DNA of 64,000 nt from Streptomyces sp. CB01881. Lineage in GTDB: Bacteria; Actinomycetota; Actinomycetes; Streptomycetales; Streptomycetaceae. The notes beneath the pieces were generated by a model. It was given only the letters and a program-made list of their open reading frames with translations, had not been told where the DNA came from and did not search any database. A program made the position numbers and the translations under genes. The DNA lies in assembly GCF_002953255.1 (NCBI RefSeq), contig NZ_CP026498.1, positions 5,497,889 to 5,561,888 on the forward strand. Reading direction: 5' to 3'. Shown here one piece after another: positions 1-9,749 of this stretch; position 1 is the stretch's first letter; every line of letters begins with the position of its first letter.

Positions 1-668
1 GCGCCACGGACGGACGCGATGGTGGAGCCCTTCTGGCCCACGGCGACGTAGATGCAGCGGACCTGCTTCTCCGGGTCGCCCGAGCGCCAGTTGTCGCGCT
101 GGTTGATGATCGTGTCGACGGCCACCGCGGTCTTGCCGGTCTGGCGGTCGCCGATGATCAGCTGGCGCTGGCCGCGGCCGATCGGGGTCATCGCGTCGAT
201 GGCCTTGATGCCGGTCTGCAGCGGCTGCTTGACCGACTTGCGGGCCATGACGCCGGGGGCCTGCAGCTCCAGGGCGCGGCGGCCGGTGGAGGCGATGTCG
301 CCCAGACCGTCGATCGGGTTGCCCAGCGGGTCCACGACGCGGCCGAGGTAGCCGTCGCCGACCGGCACGGAGAGGACCTCGCCGGTGCGGCGCACCGTCT
401 GGCCCTCCTCGATGCCGCCGAACTCACCGAGGACGACGACACCGATCTCGCGGGTGTCGAGGTTCAGCGCGAGGCCGAGCGTGCCGTCCTCGAACTTCAG
501 CAGCTCGTTCGCCATGACCGAGGGCAGGCCCTCGACATGCGCGATACCGTCCGCCGCGTCAGTGACCGTGCCGACCTCTTCACGCGAGGCGGCGTCCGGC
601 TGGTACGACTGGACAAAGTCGGCCAGCGCGTCCCGGATCTCCTCCGGACGGATCGTAAGCTCCGCCAT
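1..668 (-). CDS. atpA: ATP synthase F1 alpha subunit, N-terminal 222 codons (runs off the window)
   Basis: The alpha subunit is the non-catalytic nucleotide-binding partner of beta in the F1 head on the cytoplasmic face of the membrane. The visible part starts [15 protein letters not shown] and has the N-terminal beta-barrel followed by the P-loop GDRQTGKT at residues 173-180. The ATG at 668 is preceded by AGGGAAG. It is the last visible member of an atpB-E-F-H-A run on the minus strand, with 153 nt between atpH and atpA. The gene continues past position 1, so the C-terminal half is not seen. The identification is secure. Confidence 0.97.
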   Translation of the reverse strand, partial: MAELTIRPEEIRDALADFVQSYQPDAASREEVGTVTDAADGIAHVEGLPSVMANELLKFEDGTLGLALNLDTREIGVVVLGEFGGIEEGQTVRRTGEVLSVPVGDGYLGRVVDPLGNPIDGLGDIASTGRRALELQAPGVMARKSVKQPLQTGIKAIDAMTPIGRGQRQLIIGDRQTGKTAVAVDTIINQRDNWRSGDPEKQVRCIYVAVGQKGSTIASVRG

Positions 669-821
669 CAGGCTTCCCTGCTCTCCTAGTTTGCGATCCT
701 CGGCCCGCCATTGAGGGCCGCAAGTATTCGACTCTCGGCCGGGTCTCTCGAACCGGCCGTACGATTTGCCGGCTCCTATTCGGAGCCGGTTCCCGACCGA
801 GGGTCGGATGTGCTTCGGTGC

Positions 822-2552
<1,731 letters not shown>

Positions 2553-3368
2553 TCAGTGCGCCTCTTCGAGGGCACCGGCGATGTAGCTGCTGGCCAGCAT
2601 CACGAAGATGTAGGCCTGCAGGAACTGGACCAGCAGCTCGAAGGCGGTCAGCGCGACGGCGACGATGAACGAGGCCGAGCCGTACAGCGCGCCCAGGGTC
2701 GGGCTGAGCAGGTACCAGGAGGCGATGGAGAACATCACGATCAGCAGGTGGCCGGCGAACATGTTCGCGAAGGCTCGGACCGCGAGCGTGAAGGGGCGCA
2801 CGAAGATGTTCGAGAAGAACTCGATCGGCACCAGGATGAACATGACCCAGCCGGGGATGCCCGAGGGCCAGCAGAGGTTCTTGAGGCCGCCGACGAAGCC
2901 GTGCTTCTTGAAGGTCAGCGTCATGTAGGTGACCCACACGACGCCGGCCAGGGCGGCCGGGAACGCGATCGCGGCCGTCACCGGGAACTGGGCGAACGGG
3001 ATGATCGACATGATGTTCATCAGCCAGATGAAGAAGAACATCGAGACGAGCATCGGGACGTACTTCTCGCCCTTCTTGCCGATCGTCTCCAGCACGATGG
3101 ACCGCTTGACGAAGTCGTAGCCGATCTCGGCGACCAGCTGCAGCTTGCCGGGAACGAGGCGCGGCTTGGCGAAGCTGACCCAGAAGAAGACGACCACCAG
3201 CAGCGCGACGACCATCGACAGCAGCATCGGCTTGTTGAAGTAGAAGCTGCCGATCGAGAAGATCGGCTTGAAGTCGAACTCGTTCAGGCCCGGGGCCGGG
3301 AAGCCGCAGCCAGCGTCCCCGAAGTGGCAACTGCCTGAGGCGAGGGACGTGAGCTGATCAGCACTCAC
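2553..3368 (-). CDS. atpB: ATP synthase Fo a subunit
   Basis: The 271-residue a subunit provides the stator half-channels for protons. Several membrane helices are visible, and the essential stator arginine lies in the motif VRAFANMFAGHLL (R198 counted from this start). Two GTG codons stand side by side at 3371 and 3368. The second gives a start MSADQL like that of other streptomycete AtpB proteins and sits six bases after GAAGGAG, so I prefer it. It is the first structural gene after atpI and begins the main atp operon. Confidence 0.93.
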   Translation of the reverse strand: MSADQLTSLASGSCHFGDAGCGFPAPGLNEFDFKPIFSIGSFYFNKPMLLSMVVALLVVVFFWVSFAKPRLVPGKLQLVAEIGYDFVKRSIVLETIGKKGEKYVPMLVSMFFFIWLMNIMSIIPFAQFPVTAAIAFPAALAGVVWVTYMTLTFKKHGFVGGLKNLCWPSGIPGWVMFILVPIEFFSNIFVRPFTLAVRAFANMFAGHLLIVMFSIASWYLLSPTLGALYGSASFIVAVALTAFELLVQFLQAYIFVMLASSYIAGALEEAH

Positions 3369-3540
3369 CACGGACTCCTTCGTCGTGACGCATGGTTACG
3401 GCAACCTCGGTGTGTCGGCGTGGCCTGCGGCCACGGAGCGGCACTGGAACTTGATGGGTTTCTCGCGGACCCCGCGCGGCGGCTAGCTGCGCCACAGCGG
3501 GACCATCGAAGACTGCGCGGGTCCGGGGGGCGATCCGTCC

Positions 3541-3555
3541 GTCTGTCGGACAGAC
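3541..3555. promoter_or_regulatory. 15-bp perfect palindrome in the atpB leader
   Basis: GTCTGTCGGACAGAC is two 7-bp arms around one G, about 170 bases upstream of atpB and just downstream of the candidate promoter at 3589-3597. Such symmetry is typical of a dimeric repressor site, but no regulator is identified. It could also fold as a small RNA hairpin. Confidence 0.45.
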
Positions 3556-3588
3556 CTGGCCTCTTCCCGTACTCCGTTGTTGCGACGG

Positions 3589-3597
3589 ACGATAGCA
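3589..3597 (-). promoter_or_regulatory. candidate extended -10 promoter for the atp operon
   Basis: On the minus strand TGCTATCGT matches the TGNTANNNT extended -10 pattern. No good -35 element is visible, which extended -10 promoters tolerate. A start near 3582 would give a leader of about 214 nt before atpB, containing the palindrome at 3541-3555. The assignment is by motif only. Confidence 0.35.
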
Positions 3598-3622
3598 GCC
3601 CGTCAGTGCGGCATAAACACCG

Positions 3623-3639
3623 CCCCCCTCGTTGGGGGG
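3623..3639 (-). terminator. C6/G6 hairpin after atpI
   Basis: Six C and six G residues flank the loop TCGTT, 15 bases beyond the atpI stop on the minus strand. It may separate atpI from the main atp operon. There is no U-tract, as is common in this group. Confidence 0.4.
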
Positions 3640-3653
3640 ACAGTCGGGCCTCG

Positions 3654-4097
3654 TCACTGTTGACGCCCCGAGTCGGAAGGCTTGTCGCCCTTGCTTTCGG
3701 AGGCGTCGGTGTCGACGTAGAAGGTCTTGGCCTTGAGTGCGCCGCGCACCTGGAAGCCCGTCCAGATCAGTGCGCAGCCCAGCAGCGTGAAGGCGAAGGC
3801 CTGCCGGTTGAAGAGCTCGGTGTTCTTGAAGACAGCGAGGACGATACCGACCAGCAGGATCTGAGTGGTGTAGACCAGGAGCGCCGCAGCCATCATGATG
3901 TGCGGGTTCGACCTGGTCAGCCGGTCGAGTGCGACCTGGCCGAAGCTGAAGAAGGCCATCACCAGCAGCGTTCCGAAGAGGGCGCCGAGCAGTCCCTTGC
4001 CACCCGCGACGGCAAAGGAGATCACCATGGCGATGATCCCGGCGACCGCAGTGGGAATCGCGGCGCCTCGGAGGATCCGGGCGTCGTTGGACGGCAT
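3654..4097 (-). CDS. atpI: AtpI-like small membrane protein at the head of the atp locus
   Basis: This 147-residue protein has about four hydrophobic segments (AIPTAVAGIIAMVISFAVAGG, LLGALFGTLLVMAFF, MMAAALLVYTTQILLVGIVL, FAFTLLGCALIW) and a charged C-terminal tail. Position upstream of atpB and topology match the ATP synthase protein I group, thought to assist c-ring assembly. The ATG at 4097 follows CCGGAG by eight bases; an upstream reading frame is low complexity and was not used. Sequence conservation in this family is weak, so the name rests partly on synteny. Confidence 0.8.
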   Translation of the reverse strand: MPSNDARILRGAAIPTAVAGIIAMVISFAVAGGKGLLGALFGTLLVMAFFSFGQVALDRLTRSNPHIMMAAALLVYTTQILLVGIVLAVFKNTELFNRQAFAFTLLGCALIWTGFQVRGALKAKTFYVDTDASESKGDKPSDSGRQQ

Positions 4098-4392
4098 GTC
4101 GGCAGCTCCGGCGGCATGTCGATGTGGCAGGGGGACGGGCACAGAACGTGGTGGTTGGCACCGGACCGAGGGCCGCCGCAGGCCTTGCCGCTCTGCGGCG
4201 GGCCTGCCGAGGGAGACCGACCAGGGACGGAAGTCCTCCACCTGTCAGGTCTTTCGGCGTGTTCTCGGTACTCGTGAACGGTATCACAAACTATTTGATG
4301 AGAGCTTTACCATGAATGTGTGGTACCTGTCACACCAACGGCCCAAGGGTGCAGCCGTACGGGTGAACCACCTTGACGATACGTCAATTCGC
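4098..4392. other. intergenic region between wecA-like gene and atpI
   Basis: No gene is visible in these 295 bases. An inverted repeat TTGACG-ATA-CGTCAA (4373-4387) lies six bases past the wecA-like stop and could be an operator or a weak terminator. The AT-richer stretch at 4280-4320 probably contains the atpI promoter, but I cannot assign -35/-10 boxes with confidence. Confidence 0.4.
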
Positions 4393-5730
4393 CTACCGGC
4401 TGGGGTTGCTGCCGTTCCGGTTGCCGCCGACCGCGGGCGAACCCTTCGGCAGTTCACCCAGTAGTTCCTTGTCCTTCGCGGACAGTTCAGCCATCGGCGC
4501 CGACGTCGGCGCGGGTGCCACCGCTTCGTCCCCGACGGTCTGCACGGCGCTCCGGGCGGCGCCGCGGCGCCGGTAGCGCGGCGGGACGAAGGCCTGCACC
4601 GCGCGCGGGGCCCGCGGGCGGAACCGCGGGGTGAGCAGCACCACCAGGCCGACCAGGCAGAGCCCGGCCAGCGTCAGCACGACGGTGCGGCCGGTGTTGG
4701 TGACCGAGAAGGCGACGGTGCCGAAGGCGATCAGCGCGGCCCAGAAGTACATGATCAGAACGGCGCGGCTGTGCGAGTGGCCGACCTGGAGCAGCCGGTG
4801 GTGCAGGTGCCGCTTGTCGGCGGCGAACGGCGACTGGCCGGCCCAGGTGCGGCGGACCACGGCGAGCAGCAGGTCGGCCAGCGGCAGGGCGATGACGGTC
4901 AGCGGCAGCAGCAGCGGGATGTAGATCGGGACGAGGGCGTGCACCGTGGCGGTCTGCGAACCGGTCTCGCTGGTGATGAGGTCCGGGTCGACGCGGCCGG
5001 TGATGGAGATCGCGGCGACGGCCAGCATCAGGCCGAGCATCATCGAGCCGGAGTCGCCCATGAAGATCCGGGCCGGGTGCAGGTTGTGCGCCAGGAAACC
5101 CAGGCACATGCCGATCAGCAGCACGCTGAACAGTACGGCGGGGGCCGCGTCCATGATGTTGTAGCCGTACCAGAGCCGGTAGGAGTACAGGAAGAAGGCC
5201 ATCGCGGCGATGCAGACCATGCCGCCGGCCAGGCCGTCCAGGCCGTCGATGAAGTTCACCGCGTTGACCATGACGACGACCATGGTGACCGAGATGACCA
5301 TGCCCTGGGTGGGGCTGACGGCGACCGCGCCGACACCGGGCACCGGCAGGGTGATCACGGTGACCCCCTGCCAGACCATCACACCGGCGGCGATCATCTG
5401 GCCGCCCAGCTTGACCAGGGCGTCGACGCCCCACTTGTCGTCGAGCACGCCGAGCAGCCACATGATCCCGGCGCCGGAGAGCAGCGCGCGGATGTCGGTG
5501 CCCTGCGAGAAGACCTTGGAGAGGTTGTCCAGCTGCGAGGCGACCAGGATGCCCGCGCAGAGGCCGCCGAACATGGCGATGCCGCCGAGTCGCGGCGTGG
5601 GCTCGCGGTGCACGTCACGGGCGCGGACCGGCGGCATCGCGCCGGCCGCGATGGCGAACTTCCGAACCGGGCCGGTCAGCAGGTAGGTGACGGCCGCGGT
5701 GCAGAACAGCACCAGCAGATACTCACGCAC
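4393..5730 (-). CDS. wecA: WecA/MraY-family polyprenyl-phosphate sugar-1-phosphate transferase
   Basis: This 445-residue integral membrane enzyme should transfer a UDP-HexNAc sugar phosphate (probably GlcNAc-1-P) to a polyprenyl phosphate on the inner face, starting a cell-wall glycopolymer. The family motifs are present: LGVLDDKWG, NFIDGLDGLAGG, GDSGSMMLG and the HLHHRLL loop. Adjacent GTG codons lie at 5733 and 5730; the second is six bases from AGGAGG and gives MREYLL, so I chose it. The C-terminal 60 residues are a soluble Ala/Pro-rich tail. The substrate sugar is inferred from the family. Confidence 0.9.
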   Translation of the reverse strand: MREYLLVLFCTAAVTYLLTGPVRKFAIAAGAMPPVRARDVHREPTPRLGGIAMFGGLCAGILVASQLDNLSKVFSQGTDIRALLSGAGIMWLLGVLDDKWGVDALVKLGGQMIAAGVMVWQGVTVITLPVPGVGAVAVSPTQGMVISVTMVVVMVNAVNFIDGLDGLAGGMVCIAAMAFFLYSYRLWYGYNIMDAAPAVLFSVLLIGMCLGFLAHNLHPARIFMGDSGSMMLGLMLAVAAISITGRVDPDLITSETGSQTATVHALVPIYIPLLLPLTVIALPLADLLLAVVRRTWAGQSPFAADKRHLHHRLLQVGHSHSRAVLIMYFWAALIAFGTVAFSVTNTGRTVVLTLAGLCLVGLVVLLTPRFRPRAPRAVQAFVPPRYRRRGAARSAVQTVGDEAVAPAPTSAPMAELSAKDKELLGELPKGSPAVGGNRNGSNPSR

Positions 5731-5892
5731 CACTGGCCTCCTGCGTCACTGTCCGACGGGTCGGTACCGAAGGTACTCCCGTGCCTGTCCGGGTATCGAG
5801 GTGCGTCGCCACGGCACACACCTTATTGAGTCGGACGCCCGGGACGTGCATCGCGGTTCGCCCTACCGGGGAGGTGACCCCGACACCCCCGG

Positions 5893-7173
5893 CTACCGGC
5901 GGTCGGCGAAGGCCCGGGCGAGCTCCCGGACCCGCTCGCCGATCCGTACGTCCGCGCCCTCTGCGAGCAGGCGGCCGATCAGCCCGGCGATCTCGGTCAG
6001 CTCGGCCTCACCCATGCCCTGCGAGGTGACCGTCCCGGTGCCGAGCCGGATCCCGGAGGCCTCGGAGGGCGGTGCGGGGTCGTACGGCAGGGCGCACTTG
6101 CCGAGCATCAGTCCGGCGACGGTGCAGCGGCGCTCGGCCTCGGCGCCGCTGACCCCCAGCGGGCCGACGTCGGCGGTGACCAGGTGGGTGTCGGTGCCGC
6201 CCGTCAGTGGGCGCATACCGGCCTCCGCGAGCCCTGCTGCCAGGACGCGCGCCCCCGCGACGGTGCGGTGGGCGTAAGCGCGGTACCCGGGGGTGGCCGC
6301 CTCGGCGAGCGCGACGGCCTTGCCGGCCACCTCGTTCATCGCGGCGCCGCCCTGGCTGAACGGGAAGACCGCCCGGTCGATCCGCTCGGCCAGCTCGGTG
6401 GTGCAGAGCAGCAGGCCGCCGCGCGGGCCGCGGAGCAGCTTGTGGGTGGCGGCCACGGTGACGTCCGCGTACGGCACCGGCGAGGGCGCGACGCCCGCCG
6501 CGACCAGGCCGGTGGTCTGCGCCGCGGAGGCGATCAGGTAGGCGTCCACCTCGTCGGCGATCTCCCGGAAGGCGGCCCAGTCCGGGTGCCGGGGGTAGGA
6601 GATGGAGCCGGCCACGATGGCCTTCGGGCGGTGCTCGCGCGCGAGCGCGCGGACCTGGTCGAGATCGATCAGTCCGTCCTCGCGGCGCACCCCGTAGCCG
6701 ACGAAGTCGAACCAGCGTCCGGAGAAGTTGGCACGCGAGCCGCAGCTCAGGTGGCCGCCGTGCTCCAGCGACATCGCCAGCACCACGTCGCCCGGCCGCA
6801 GCAGCGCCGCGTACGTCGCCAGCATCGCCGAAGTGGCCGACCGGGGCTGGACGTTGGCGTGCGGGGCGGCGAAGAGCTCACGGGCCCGGTCGACCGCAAG
6901 CAGCTCGGCGGCGTCCGCCAGCGCGCAGCCGGTGTGGTGCCGCCGGCCGGGGTAGCCCTCGGCGTACTTGTCGATCAGCGGGCCGGTGAGGGCGGCCAGC
7001 ACGGCGGGGCCTGTGAGGTTCTCCCCCGCCAGCAGCTGGACGCTCTCGGCCCGCCGCTCGGCCTCGGCGGCGAGCAGGTCGGCCAGCTGCGGGTCGGCCC
7101 GTCGCAACGCCTCGGACGCCCACCGGCGCCCCGTCGTCTCGAAGGATCCGGTCACGGCATCGGCGACGGTCAT
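5893..7173 (-). CDS. SHMT-like PLP protein with altered active site
   Basis: The 426-residue protein aligns over its full length with serine hydroxymethyltransferase: AGENLTGPAV, DKYAEGYPGRR, NFSGRWFDFVGYG, GLVAAGVAPSPVPYADV, the PLP-lysine segment THKLLRGPRGG (K245) and SGIRLGT. Several canonical active-site residues are changed. The YY of GKRYYGG is H79-H80, HLTHG is HLSCG (C144), and the DMAH motif, whose Asp contacts the PLP ring nitrogen, is SAAQ (S216, Q219). The Schiff-base lysine and the late arginine remain. It is therefore probably not the housekeeping GlyA; its reaction is unknown. ATG 7173 has GGGAG seven bases upstream. Confidence 0.85.
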   Translation of the reverse strand: MTVADAVTGSFETTGRRWASEALRRADPQLADLLAAEAERRAESVQLLAGENLTGPAVLAALTGPLIDKYAEGYPGRRHHTGCALADAAELLAVDRARELFAAPHANVQPRSATSAMLATYAALLRPGDVVLAMSLEHGGHLSCGSRANFSGRWFDFVGYGVRREDGLIDLDQVRALAREHRPKAIVAGSISYPRHPDWAAFREIADEVDAYLIASAAQTTGLVAAGVAPSPVPYADVTVAATHKLLRGPRGGLLLCTTELAERIDRAVFPFSQGGAAMNEVAGKAVALAEAATPGYRAYAHRTVAGARVLAAGLAEAGMRPLTGGTDTHLVTADVGPLGVSGAEAERRCTVAGLMLGKCALPYDPAPPSEASGIRLGTGTVTSQGMGEAELTEIAGLIGRLLAEGADVRIGERVRELARAFADRR

Positions 7174-7318
7174 GGCGGGGCTCCCGGGGCGCGTCGGGTG
7201 GATCCCTCCAGCGTAGGTCGGGGGATCGCGGCCGTCCTGCCGACGCGGGGGTGGTGCACCCGGGCGGGCGTCCGCTGCGCCGGAAGGGCGTCCGGATGCG
7301 CCGTCAGACCCTGTGTCC

Positions 7319-7382
7319 GGAGCGCGCGCCGGTGCCGCGGTCAGGCCCGGCGGCAGGAGCGCGCGCCGGTGCCGCGGTCAGG
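7319..7382. repeat. 27-bp direct repeat, 37-bp period, spanning the phosphatase stop codon
   Basis: Two identical 27-bp copies lie at 7319-7345 and 7356-7382. The second covers the last codon and TGA stop of the phosphatase gene, so the gene's end has been copied immediately downstream. A third, degenerate copy may follow around 7290-7315. The rest of the 204-base gap up to the SHMT-like gene shows nothing clear. Confidence 0.85.
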
Positions 7383-8052
7383 TGCGCGCGGGCACGCCGG
7401 TGAGCGCGGTGACCACCGGGTCCACCGCGTGGAATATCTCCTCGCCGCAGTTGCGGAACATGCCGATCGGCGCGCCGTACGGGTCGTGCACCTCGTCCGA
7501 CTCCGGGCTGGAGGCGAGCAGCCAGCCGCGCAGTGCGGCGGCGGCCCGGACCAGGGCGCGGGCACGCTCGGTGACGTCCGCGCCGCGGCGCGGGTCGGGC
7601 AGGGTGCCCGGGTCTATCGTCCGGACCAGGCGGGTGAACTCCTTCAGGGTGAAGGTGCGCAGCCCGGCCTCGTGGCCCATCGAGATCACCTGGGCGCGGT
7701 GGTCCAGGGTGGCGGTGAGCACCAGGTCGGCCTCGACCACGTGCTCGTCCAGCAGCTCGCGGCCGACGAAGCCGCCGCTGTCGGCGCCGTACTCGTCCAG
7801 CACCGTGGCGGCGTGCTCCTCCATCGGCGCGCCGACGTGGCCCCAGGTGCCGGCGCTCTCCACGAGGATGCGCCCGGCCACCCGGGGGCTGAGCCGGGTG
7901 TCCAGCTCACGCCGGGTGAGCCGCTCGGCGATCGGCGAGCGGCAGATGTTCCCCGTGCAGACGAACAGGATCCGGAAGTGGTCCAGCGGCCTGGGACCCA
8001 CGCTCAGGTACGGCGATATGCCGGGCCCGGCATGGAGGGAGGCGGCCGTCAA
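7378..8052 (-). CDS. low-molecular-weight protein-tyrosine phosphatase family protein
   Basis: The 224-residue protein carries the LMW-PTP P-loop CTGNICRS (C32...R38, CX5R) and the general-acid Asp in DPYG (D190). It should dephosphorylate phosphotyrosine or a related substrate in the cytoplasm. It is longer than the usual 150 residues because of an insertion before the DP loop. The start is TTG at 8052, overlapping the stop of the Sua5 gene (TTGA) and preceded by GGAGG seven bases away; a GTG at 8001 is a possible later start. Position next to a wecA-like gene would fit glycopolymer regulation, which is inference. Confidence 0.88.
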   Translation of the reverse strand: MTAASLHAGPGISPYLSVGPRPLDHFRILFVCTGNICRSPIAERLTRRELDTRLSPRVAGRILVESAGTWGHVGAPMEEHAATVLDEYGADSGGFVGRELLDEHVVEADLVLTATLDHRAQVISMGHEAGLRTFTLKEFTRLVRTIDPGTLPDPRRGADVTERARALVRAAAALRGWLLASSPESDEVHDPYGAPIGMFRNCGEEIFHAVDPVVTALTGVPART

Positions 8053-8696
8053 CTGCCGGCCTCCAGGTCGGGGACGACCTCCCTCAGCTGCTCGGCGCTG
8101 ATCGCGCCGGCCCGCAGCAGGACCGGGACCTTGCCCGTGACGTCGACGATGGAGGAGGCGGTGGCGTGGTCGGCCGTGCCGCCGTCCAGGTAGACCGAGA
8201 TGGCGTCGCCGAGCTGCTGCTCGGCCTCGTCGCAGGTGGACGGCGACGGGCCGCCGGTCTTGTTGGCGCTGGAGACGGCGAGCGGGCCGGTGGTGTTCAG
8301 CAGCTCGATCGCGACCGGGTGCAGCGGCATCCGGACGGCGACGGTGCCGCGGGTCTCGCCGAGGTCCCAGCGCAGCGAGGGCTGGTGCCGGGCGACCAGG
8401 GTGAGACCTCCGGGCCAGAAGGCGTCGACGAGCTCCCAGGCCTGCTCGGAGAAGTCGGTGACCAGGCCGTGCAGGGTGGTCGGCGAGCCGACCAGGACCG
8501 GCGAGGGCATGTTGCGGCCGCGGCCCTTGGCGGCCAGCAGGGCGGCGACGGCCTCCGGCGAGAAGGCGTCCGCGCCGACCCCGTAGAGGGTGTCGGTGGG
8601 CAGCACGACGAGTTCACCCCGGCGGATGGCCGAGGCGGCCTCGCGCAGGCCGGTGGCGCGGTCCCCGGCATCGGCACAGTCGTAGCGGCGGCTCAT
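8049..8696 (-). CDS. tsaC: L-threonylcarbamoyladenylate synthase (Sua5/YrdC)
   Basis: The 215-residue YrdC-domain protein makes threonylcarbamoyl-AMP from threonine, bicarbonate and ATP, the first step of the t6A37 modification of ANN-decoding tRNAs. Visible motifs are LVVLPTDTLYGVG, LLAAKGRGRNMPSPVLV, FWPGGLTLV and LAVSSANKTGG. It is followed by a short C-terminal segment and lacks most of the Sua5 extension. It sits between prmC and the phosphatase, overlapping the latter by four bases, in the usual actinobacterial prfA-prmC-sua5 order. GGAAGGGG precedes the ATG. Confidence 0.93.
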   Translation of the reverse strand: MSRRYDCADAGDRATGLREAASAIRRGELVVLPTDTLYGVGADAFSPEAVAALLAAKGRGRNMPSPVLVGSPTTLHGLVTDFSEQAWELVDAFWPGGLTLVARHQPSLRWDLGETRGTVAVRMPLHPVAIELLNTTGPLAVSSANKTGGPSPSTCDEAEQQLGDAISVYLDGGTADHATASSIVDVTGKVPVLLRAGAISAEQLREVVPDLEAGS

Positions 8697-8742
8697 CGGT
8701 GCGGTCCCCTTCCGAGATGGCTCAACACGTGGGCGGGCACGT

Positions 8743-8850
8743 TCACAGCGACGCCCTGCGGGTCGTCGTGCGCTGGATGGTCACGACGAGGCCTTCCGGG
8801 CCGTCGTGCCGTGCTGAATGGTCACAACGACGCCCTTCGGGCCGTTGTGA
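8743..8850 (-). repeat. three degenerate tandem copies of the prmC 3' end
   Basis: Copies begin at forward positions 8743, 8781 and 8822 (steps 38 and 41 bp). The one at 8822-8850 is the real end of prmC (...FTTARRASL-stop). The two downstream copies read as GTG-initiated micro-ORFs, 8781-8825 (MTIQHGTTARKASS) and 8743-8784 (MTIQRTTTRRASL). Each overlaps the preceding stop as GTGA. Each copy can also fold as a hairpin (CACAACG...CGTTGTG type). I do not claim the peptides are made. Confidence 0.75.
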
Positions 8851-9688
8851 AGCGCGGCCGGTTGTTCAGGTCGCGGTGGTCGGCGGCGTCCGTCCAGCCG
8901 CCTTCCTCGTTGAAGATCCACGGCACCTGGCCGCCCTGGGTGTCGGCGTGCTCGATCACCACGGCGCCGCCCGGGCGCAGCAGGCGGGCGGCGACCCGCT
9001 CGATGCCGCGGATGGTGTCCAGCCCGTCCTCGCCGGAGAACAGCGACATCTGCGGGTCGTGGTCGCGGGCCTCCGGCGCCACGTACTCCCACTCGGTGAG
9101 CGGGATGTACGGCGGGTTGGAGATCACCAGGTCGAAGCGGCCGTCCCAGGAGCGGTCGTCGGCGAAGGCCTTGGTGGCGTCACCGGCGTGCAGGGTGACC
9201 CGGGCGCGGTCGGAGCTGGCCTCGATGTTGCGCCGGGTGTACTGCAGCGCCCCCTCGTCCAGCTCGAAGGCGTGCACGGTGGAGCGCGGCAGCTCCTGGG
9301 CGAGGGCCAGCGCGATGGCGCCGGAGCCGGAGCAGAGGTCGACCACCAGCGGCTCGGCGACGTCCATGTCACGGACGGCGTCTATGGCCCACTCGACGAC
9401 CGTCTCGGTCTCCGGGCGGGGCACGAAGACCCCGGGGCCGACCTCCAGCTCCAGGTAGCGGAAGAACGCCCGGCCGGTGATGTGCTGGAGCGGCTCGCGT
9501 GCCTCGCGGCGGGAGACGGCCTCCCAGTAGCGGGCGTCGAAGTCCGCGTCCTTGACCGTGTGCAGCTGGCTGCGCTTGACGTTGTGGACGTGTGCGGCGA
9601 GCTCCTCCGCGTCGAAGCGCGGCGACGGCACACCGGCCGCGGCCAACCGCTGGGTGGCCTGGGCCACCTCGGCGAGCAGCAGGTTCAC
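8822..9688 (-). CDS. prmC: release-factor glutamine N5-methyltransferase
   Basis: PrmC methylates the glutamine of the GGQ motif in RF1 and RF2 using SAM. The 288-residue protein has the helical N-terminal domain, SAM motif I VVDLCSGSGAIALALA (about 116-130) and the catalytic NPPY at 191-194. The start is GTG 9688 with AGAGGT upstream. It lies 61 bp downstream of prfA, its substrate gene, the classic pairing. Its last ten codons fall in the tandem repeat described at 8743-8850. Confidence 0.95.
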   Translation of the reverse strand: MNLLLAEVAQATQRLAAAGVPSPRFDAEELAAHVHNVKRSQLHTVKDADFDARYWEAVSRREAREPLQHITGRAFFRYLELEVGPGVFVPRPETETVVEWAIDAVRDMDVAEPLVVDLCSGSGAIALALAQELPRSTVHAFELDEGALQYTRRNIEASSDRARVTLHAGDATKAFADDRSWDGRFDLVISNPPYIPLTEWEYVAPEARDHDPQMSLFSGEDGLDTIRGIERVAARLLRPGGAVVIEHADTQGGQVPWIFNEEGGWTDAADHRDLNNRPRFTTARRASL

Positions 9689-9749
9689 GTACGACCTCTT
9701 GTTTCTGCGCTGCGGCTTCTCTGGTGCGTCCGGGGCCCGGACGCCGGTC

